Origin: Coffea arabica
Taxonomy: Eukaryota; Streptophyta; Magnoliopsida; Gentianales; Rubiaceae
Length of the DNA: 64,000 nucleotides
Assembly: GCF_036785885.1 (NCBI RefSeq)
Contig: NC_092322.1
Span: forward strand, 13,910,466-13,974,465
Reading direction: 5' to 3'
Of this stretch, positions 58,076 through 64,000 are shown in pieces; position 1 is the first letter of the stretch; each line of letters begins with the position of its first letter. The position numbers and the translations under genes were made by a program. The notes beneath the pieces are model-generated. The model saw only the letters and a list, made by a program, of their open reading frames with translations. It made no database searches and was not told the DNA's origin.

Positions 58076-61000
58076 ATGGTGGAGAGCACCAGATACCGAT
58101 CCTTGGAAGACCAACTGAAGAAGCAGGAGAGTAGACTCCAGGAATTGGGCGAGTCCATGGCTGCGCTATACTCCTCCGGGCAGAATGAGTCACGGTAGAG
58201 ACTCCAGGAGGAGATGGAGAAGAGTAACTCGCGATTGGAGGCAGTGGTAGGAAACCTGGACAAGAAGTTTTGCAAGTTGGAGCAAAAGTTCAACGCGCTA
58301 ATGAAAGTGATGTTGAAGGACAAAGGAATCCAAGAGAACGAAGGAGGAACATCTGAACCTCTTCTGCCCACACCACCCTCGCATTTCCGACTGCCGACTC
58401 AAGCTGAAACAATAGGCAACCAGCAAGAGTCCAGAGGTAGGATATTCACTCCAAATTTCCCTAGACTAGAACTGCCAATGTTCTCGGTTGGGAATCCTAG
58501 GGAATGGCTTAGGAAATGTCATAAGCATTTTTTGAACTACCAGATACCTGCTTGCCGGAAAGTAGATTTAGTGGAAATGTTCTTAGAAGGCAAAGTTGAC
58601 AACTGGTTCCAAGGGGTGAAACTAGCTAAGTTTGGACTGAATTGGGAGGAATTTAGCAAAATGTTATGTGAGAGGTTCTCGGGAAAAGGATCACTCGACA
58701 TAATAGAGGAATTTAATAAACTGCAGCAAGTGGGGACAGTGGAGGAAAATGAGGAAAAATTTGAAGAACTAAAAACCTTGATGCTGACTAAGAACCCCAA
58801 ACTAGATGAATCCTATTTCATTTCCAGCTTTACTAGTGGGTTGAAAGAAGAGATCAAACCCATGGTGAAGATGTTCAAACCCCAGACATTGTCCAAAGCC
58901 TTTGAAGTGGCGGACTTGCAAGAGTATGCATTGGAGGTGCAATGTAAACAGACTAAAATTTCCAGCAAGATTGCACTAGAGCCTAAGTTTGGGATGTACA
59001 AGGGCCAAACTGGTGGACAGAACTTACCTAGTCCTTATAAGCTACCTGCAATCATTGCCAATGCCAGGAAGACTGAATCTGTACACAAAGAGGTTGGGAG
59101 ACTTTCAGCAGAAGAACTACAGTACAGACGTAAAAATAGCCTGTGCTACAGGTGTGGGGAGAAGTTTGGAATGGGGCATCAATGTAGGACAAAAGGTCTG
59201 AACTGCCTAAGTGTTGAGGAAGAGGAGGAGACTGATTTTGAGGATGCAGTAGGGGAACAGGATGAGTTCACTGGTAGAGTTGGGGAGTTGGCTGAGGTAT
59301 CATTAAATGCCTTATTTGGTGCCATTCAGAGGAAGTCAATTATGCTGATTGGCAGTGTAGGAGGCCTACCAGTCAAAATCCTAGTGGATACTGGGAGTTC
59401 TGACAGCTTCATCAACCACAGGCTGGTTACCTTGCTGCATCTACCTCATCAAGCAGTAAGTCCTTTCACTGTGACCCTAGCATATGGTACAGACATAACC
59501 AGTGGGGCTGCTTGTCCTAAGGTGGCTTGGAGGATACAAGACTACCAGTTTCAGTTCGACATGAAAATAATGGAGCTAGGTAGTTGGGATATCATCCTGG
59601 AGGTGGATTGGATGTGCTAGTTCAGTCCAATCACCTTTGACTTCCACACCCTCAATATTGCACTCAGCAACAAAGGGGAGTTACTTCACCTCCAAGGGTT
59701 CATCAATCAACCTACAATGGAGTTGGTGAGAGGAAGGGATCTCAGATCCTTTATCCAGGAGAAAAAGAGGAGCTGTGCACACCTGTAGGCAAACTCTACC
59801 AAAGATCTTAAGAAGAACATTCCAGAATTGGTAGAACAAGTCCTGCAATAGTTTCTTCAGGTATTTGCTACTCCAACAGGACTACTTCCAGAAAGAGAAC
59901 TAGATCACCAAATCATTCTCAAACCAGGAGCAGAGCCATTTAAACTTAAACCGTACAGGTACCCTCACTCCCATAAAGCAGAAATTGAAAAGCAGGAAGC
60001 AGAAATTGAAAAGCAGGTTGCAGAAATGCTTACAAATGGGATTGTTAAACACAGTACCAGTCCTTTTGCTTCTCCTGTCTTGCTGGTTAAAAAGAAGGAT
60101 AATACTTGGAGACTATGTATAGATTACAGAAAACTGAATGAAGTGACTATCAAGGATAGATTTCCTATTCCTAACATTGATGAACTCCTAGATGAGTTGC
60201 ATGGCACCAAATATATGTCTAAGTTAGACCTCAGAGCTGGATACCATCAGTTGAGGGTCAAGGTAGCTGACACTCACAAGACTGCATTCCAAACACACCA
60301 TGGGCACTTTGAATTTCTGGTGATGCCTTTTGGTCTAACAAATACCCCAGCCACATTTCAGGCTTTGATGAATAGAATTTTCCAGTCGTTCTTGAGAAAG
60401 TTTGTATTAGTTTTTTTCGATGATATCTTGATCTATAGTCCCATTCTAGAGTCACATGCACAACACCTAAAAATTGTGCTCCAGGTCCTAGCTGAAAATC
60501 AGCTTTATTGCAAAAAATCCAAATGCTCTTTTGCTCAAACATCCATGGAATACTTGGGGCATGTGATTTCTGATGTAGGGGTCAGCATGGATCCAGATAA
60601 GATGGAATGCATCCTGTCGTGGCCTACTCCTAACTCAGTTAAGGAGCTAAGGGTTTCTTGGGACTGACTGGATATTACAGAAGATTTATAAGGGGGTATG
60701 GCATGATTTGCAAACCTTTAACTCAACTACTGAAGAAAGAGAGCTTTGGGTGGAATCACCATGCTCAGATGGCTTTTGAAGACCTCAAAAGAGCTATGAC
60801 CACAGCTCCAGTACTGAGCATGCCAGACTTTGAAATTCCTTTCGTAATAGAGACTGATGCTTGTGGAGTGGGAATTGGGGCAGTGCTGATGCAACAGGGA
60901 CATCCTATAGCATTTCTCAGCAAGGCTCTATCCAGCCAGAATTTGGAGTTGTCTGTTTATGAGAAGGAATTATTTGCCTTAGTGCTAGCTGTGACCAAGT

Positions 61001-62668
61001 GGAAACACTACTTGGTAGGTCATCATTTTGTCATCAAGATTGATCACCAGGCTCTCAAACATCTGCTGGAGCAAAAGCTCACTCATCCATTGCAGCACAA
61101 ATGGCTCACCAAATTATCGGAGTTGGATTATGAAATCCAGTACAAGAAGGGAGCAGACAATGGGGTGGCAGATGCTTTATCAAAGAGGAGATTTGAAGGA
61201 CCCTACAAGGACCTTGCAGCAAACCATAATGTTTGTGCAATCTCCACAGTACAACCAACATGGATGCAGGAGTTGGTTGATAGCTATGAGGAAGATACTG
61301 AAGTGCAGCAGAAGATAACTTAGCTCATGTTAGACCCCAATGCTGTTTCAGACTATCATTTGGATAAGGGAATGCTTAAATTTAAGGATAAATTATATGT
61401 AGGATCTGCTAACAGTATTCGTAGCAAGGTGATCAAGGCCCTGCATGACTCAGCGAGGACATTCTGGCCAAAGGGGATGCTTACATAGGATACAAACTTT
61501 ATTCCACTGACCTGGAATCAAGCAGGATGTTATCACGTTTGTCAGATCTTGTGATGTGTGACAAAGGAGCAAATATGAGAATGTTCCATATCCTGGACTC
61601 TTGCAACCTATTCCAGTGCCCCAACAGGCATGGTCTCACATATCCATGGACTTCATTGAGCAACTGCCCTTATCTCATGGTTTTGATACTATTTTGGTAG
61701 TGGTTGATCGATTGACAAAGTTCAGTCACTTCATACGTCTCACACATCCTTTTACTGCTCAGCAGATAGCTCAGGCTTTCCTTGATCATGTATATAGGCT
61801 ACATGGATTACCAGAATCTGTAATTTCTGATAGGGACAGGATTTTTATTAGCAGATTCTGGCAGGAGTTGTTCTATCTATTGGGGGTTGGCCTGCACGAC
61901 AGTTCATCCTACCATCCCCAGTCTGATGGCCAAAGTGAGTGAGTGAATCAGTGTTTGGAAAACTATCTTAGATGCATGTGCAGTGAACACCCTTCTCATT
62001 GGAGTAACTGGCTACCCACAGCTGAGTTTTGGTACAACACCAATTTCCACACTAGTCTGCAAATTACTCCATTTGAGGCATTATATGGATACAAGCCCAA
62101 CCACATCCTATTGGGACCCTTCCATGATAGTATTATACCAGCTGCAGTAAATCTGGTGCAGGATAGGCTCAAGGTCATAACGCTCATCAAGGAAAACTTG
62201 GCGAGGGCACAGAGTCGCATGAAACACTTTACTAACAGACACAGGATTGAACGAACACTCCAAGTGGGTGACTGGGTGTTTCTTAAACTGCAACCTTATA
62301 GACAACAAACAGTGGCTATTCGAAAGAGCTTAAAACTCATAGCAAAATATTATGGACCATTCCAGATCATTGCTAAGGTAGGGGCAATGGCCTCTACGTT
62401 GCAGTTACCTGATGGAGCTAGGATCCATCCTGTGTTCCATGTCTCTTTACTTAAGAAGAAGATTGGAACTACTTAGAGTATTGATCCTATGTTGCCTACT
62501 TGGGACTCATCTGATCAATGCTTACTCCAACCAGAGAAGATCTTGAAAAGAAGAGCTACCATGCGCAATTCCCAAGTGGTCATCTAGTACTTGGTGAAGT
62601 GGGATCAGTTACCTGAATCAGAATCATCGTGGAAGGATAAAGACTTCATGGACAAACAATTTCCATAA
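58076..62668 (+). pseudogene. Chromovirus gag-pol, several stops and a frameshift
   Basis: One frame from MVESTRYRSLEDQL (58,076), broken by stops near 58,196, 59,618, 59,786 and 59,848. In order: gag with zinc knuckle CYRCGEKFGMGHQC (about 59,140); protease LVDTGSSDSF (about 59,390); reverse transcriptase (59.9-60.65 kb; RLCIDYRKLN, SKLDLRAGYHQ, catalytic FFDDIL); after a frameshift near 60,650, RNase H (IETDACGVGIGAVL); damaged HHCC zinc finger (61.4-61.6 kb); integrase core (61.6-62.0 kb; SMDFIE, SDRDRIF, QSDGQSE with a TGA right after the catalytic Glu); and a C-terminal chromodomain (YLVKWDQLPESESSWKD, with a TAG before it, about 62,590-62,640). A 21-bp tandem duplication lies at 59,979-60,020 (AEIEKQE/AEIEKQV). 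It cannot be translated as one protein. Confidence 0.92.
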
Positions 62669-62708
62669 TTTCAAGCTTGAGGACAAGCTTTGCTTAAGGG
62701 GGAGGGAT

Positions 62709-63041
62709 TGTCAGGAGCCCATCAAATAAGTCATTGTCGTTTTGTTCGTATGATTTAGCGTTTGGCACACACAAGGCACAGACCAAGAAACGGTGTCATC
62801 CCACTAAGTGATAGTTAGTAGTAATTGTAGTCGGTTAAGGCATAAATTGCATAAATACCCCCTAATCATTGTAACAGAATTAGTTAGGATCTTGTCTGAA
62901 TACACCATTCCCAATTCTTTCTATCTTTCTGTTATTTCTTTTTCTCTCTCTCCCTCTCGTCCTATCTTTTTTCTTCCCTTTCTGTTAACTTCCGGCCACC
63001 ATTGAAGCACCATTGAGGCGGTGCAAGCTCAGGGTCTGACA
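62709..63041 (+). repeat. Right LTR of the chromovirus
   Basis: 333 bp, TGTCAGG...TCTGACA, preceded by the polypurine tract and followed by GACTT. Confidence 0.93.
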
Positions 63042-63587
63042 GACTTCTCGTGTTAAACCCAAACTGCACTAGCCCTTCTACCCTTTTCTTAGATGTTGGT
63101 GAGTCTCGAAAATCTGCTTATCTTTTCTTTTTTTTTTTCTCCTCTTTGTAAATCTTTAGGGTGACTTCTTGTGATTAACCATTGCTATATTACATTTATA
63201 CTATTACAAGATCAAGTTCATTACTTCTCACTTTTAGATTCACACTATTTTCACAAACTTCCTCCCAAGCACGCCCCACTAATGTGCAATGAATGCACTT
63301 TTAGGAGTGGATCTTTTGATATTAAAAACACTTTTAGTAAAATTTTAAATTTGGTACTTTTAAAATAATTTTTATGAATTTAAAAATAAAATAAAACATT
63401 AAATTTAATCATTTTATCCTATATTATGAACTAAATAAAGAGATAAATATATTTAAAAAATTTCAAACTATACATTATTCAATATAATAAGTACTTATTA
63501 AACTATATTTCCAAACAATATATTCTAAAACACTTAAAATTTAATATAAGTACTTTTATTAAAACGTCCATTGGAAAAGTATTTTTC
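63042..63587. other. Intergenic sequence with direct-repeat copy 2
   Basis: About 63,070-63,168 is the second copy of the older direct repeat noted at 57,590. The rest is AT-rich, with no gene seen. Confidence 0.5.
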
Positions 63588-63605
63588 AATAAAGTAGAGC
63601 AACTC

Positions 63606-63835
63606 AGCCATTAGGCCTTTGGCCTGGTAGCCACCACACAAGACTTAAGTCTTGGTGATGTGGAAGGTCAAGGGTTGAACCCTTGCTTCCCCCCAATTTG
63701 CCGCTATATGTGACAGTCTTAATTGGTCATCTTTGATGTAGTCTCTACTCACATCGAGTTCCCCTCCCCCTACCCCTAGATTAGGTTAGATTAACTTATA
63801 GGAATTCTATCATTGTGGCAAATAATAAATAAATA
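63606..63835 (+). mobile_element. SINE with 18-bp TSD
   Basis: About 230 bp. A tRNA-like head has an A-box-like TTGGCCTGGTAGCC (63,619-63,632) and a B-box-like GGTCAAGGGTTGAACCC (63,666-63,682), the internal RNA polymerase III promoter. The tail ends in AATAAATAAATA. AATAAAGTAGAGCAACTC flanks both sides (63,588-63,605 and 63,836-63,853). SINEs depend on LINE enzymes for movement. Confidence 0.85.
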
Positions 63836-64000
63836 AATAAAGTAGAGCAACTCCAAACGAGCCCTAAGCAAGAAACAAATTAAAGATAATCCACCTCTAA
63901 GTTTAGAGATTCCCATGCTCACCTCCTTGATTTAGAAATTCTTATAATTGTGTGTATCTCTCAAGAACATCAAGATTTAGAGTTATTTTTTGCAGGTGGG

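Larger units (their letters stand above)
57694..63041 (+). mobile_element. Ty3/gypsy chromovirus, probably Reina group, degenerate
   Basis: 5,348 bp with LTRs at 57,694-58,027 (334 bp) and 62,709-63,041 (333 bp), each TG...CA. TSD GACTT lies on both sides (57,689-57,693 and 63,042-63,046). Primer-binding site TGGTATCAGAGC (58,030-58,041) matches initiator Met tRNA. Polypurine tract AAGGGGGAGGGA (62,696-62,707). Small size, short LTRs and a chromodomain at the end of pol fit the Reina clade. The two LTRs differ by about 8 substitutions and one indel (about 2.5%), so it is a fairly young copy. Confidence 0.93.

Noticed and set aside
1..64000. tRNA, rRNA or CRISPR-like arrays
   Set aside because: No cloverleaf gene or rRNA stretch was seen. 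The only tRNA-like signals are the SINE head and the LTR primer-binding site, and the regular repeats are 108-bp tandem units, not spacer-separated.

Overview
The window is nuclear DNA from a dicot plant. The evidence is AT-rich intergenic sequence, spliced genes with GT-AG introns, an R1-type CC-NB-ARC-LRR resistance gene (a group best known from Solanaceae and other asterids), and a dense set of plant transposon families. An asterid is most likely; I cannot name the species. Little of the window is ordinary host sequence.

Layout. 1-2,691: 3' part of a Copia-like LTR element with its right LTR. 2,692-9,696: AT-rich intergenic DNA with a few exon-like fragments, a short truncated LINE, a 717-bp repeat (7,333-8,049) and a TIR element. 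9,715-15,982: a LINE on the minus strand with a perfect 18-bp target-site duplication (TSD), ORF2 open and ORF1 broken by two stops. It sits about 110 bp upstream of the first ATG of the NLR gene (16,114-19,963, plus strand), which has two frame breaks. 20,337-20,911: the left part of a second copy of the 717-bp repeat. Its right part is at 52,875-53,031. The roughly 32 kb between them is one insertion. 53,032-64,000: intergenic DNA with two MULE-type non-autonomous elements (9-bp TSDs), a degenerate Ty3 chromovirus of Reina-like size (57,694-63,041, TSD GACTT) and a SINE.

Main result. 20,912-52,874 (31,963 bp) is a very large Mutator-like element. It is flanked by the 9-bp duplication GAGGAGAAA. 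The intact repeat at 7,333-8,049 serves as the pre-insertion empty site. An inverted 12-mer lies exactly 36 bp inside each end. The element carries a FAR1-type MULE transposase (minus, one frameshift and one stop), two different Ulp1-type (C48) cysteine peptidase genes, a plant mobile domain (PMD) gene, an apparently complete NLI/FCP1-like HAD phosphatase gene, an F-box gene of the At1g67623 type (one stop), a WW-domain fragment, a small GRF zinc-finger/TM gene, two unidentified ORFs and arrays of a roughly 108-bp tandem repeat in both orientations. Introns are kept in the cargo genes, so capture was at the DNA level.

How the parts relate. C48 and PMD genes are known passengers of plant MULEs, and the FAR1-type transposase would have moved the element. 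The phosphatase, F-box, WW and GRF genes look like host genes picked up on the way. The transposase is now broken, so further movement would need a helper. Exon borders given below were read by eye and are approximate unless a splice site is named.
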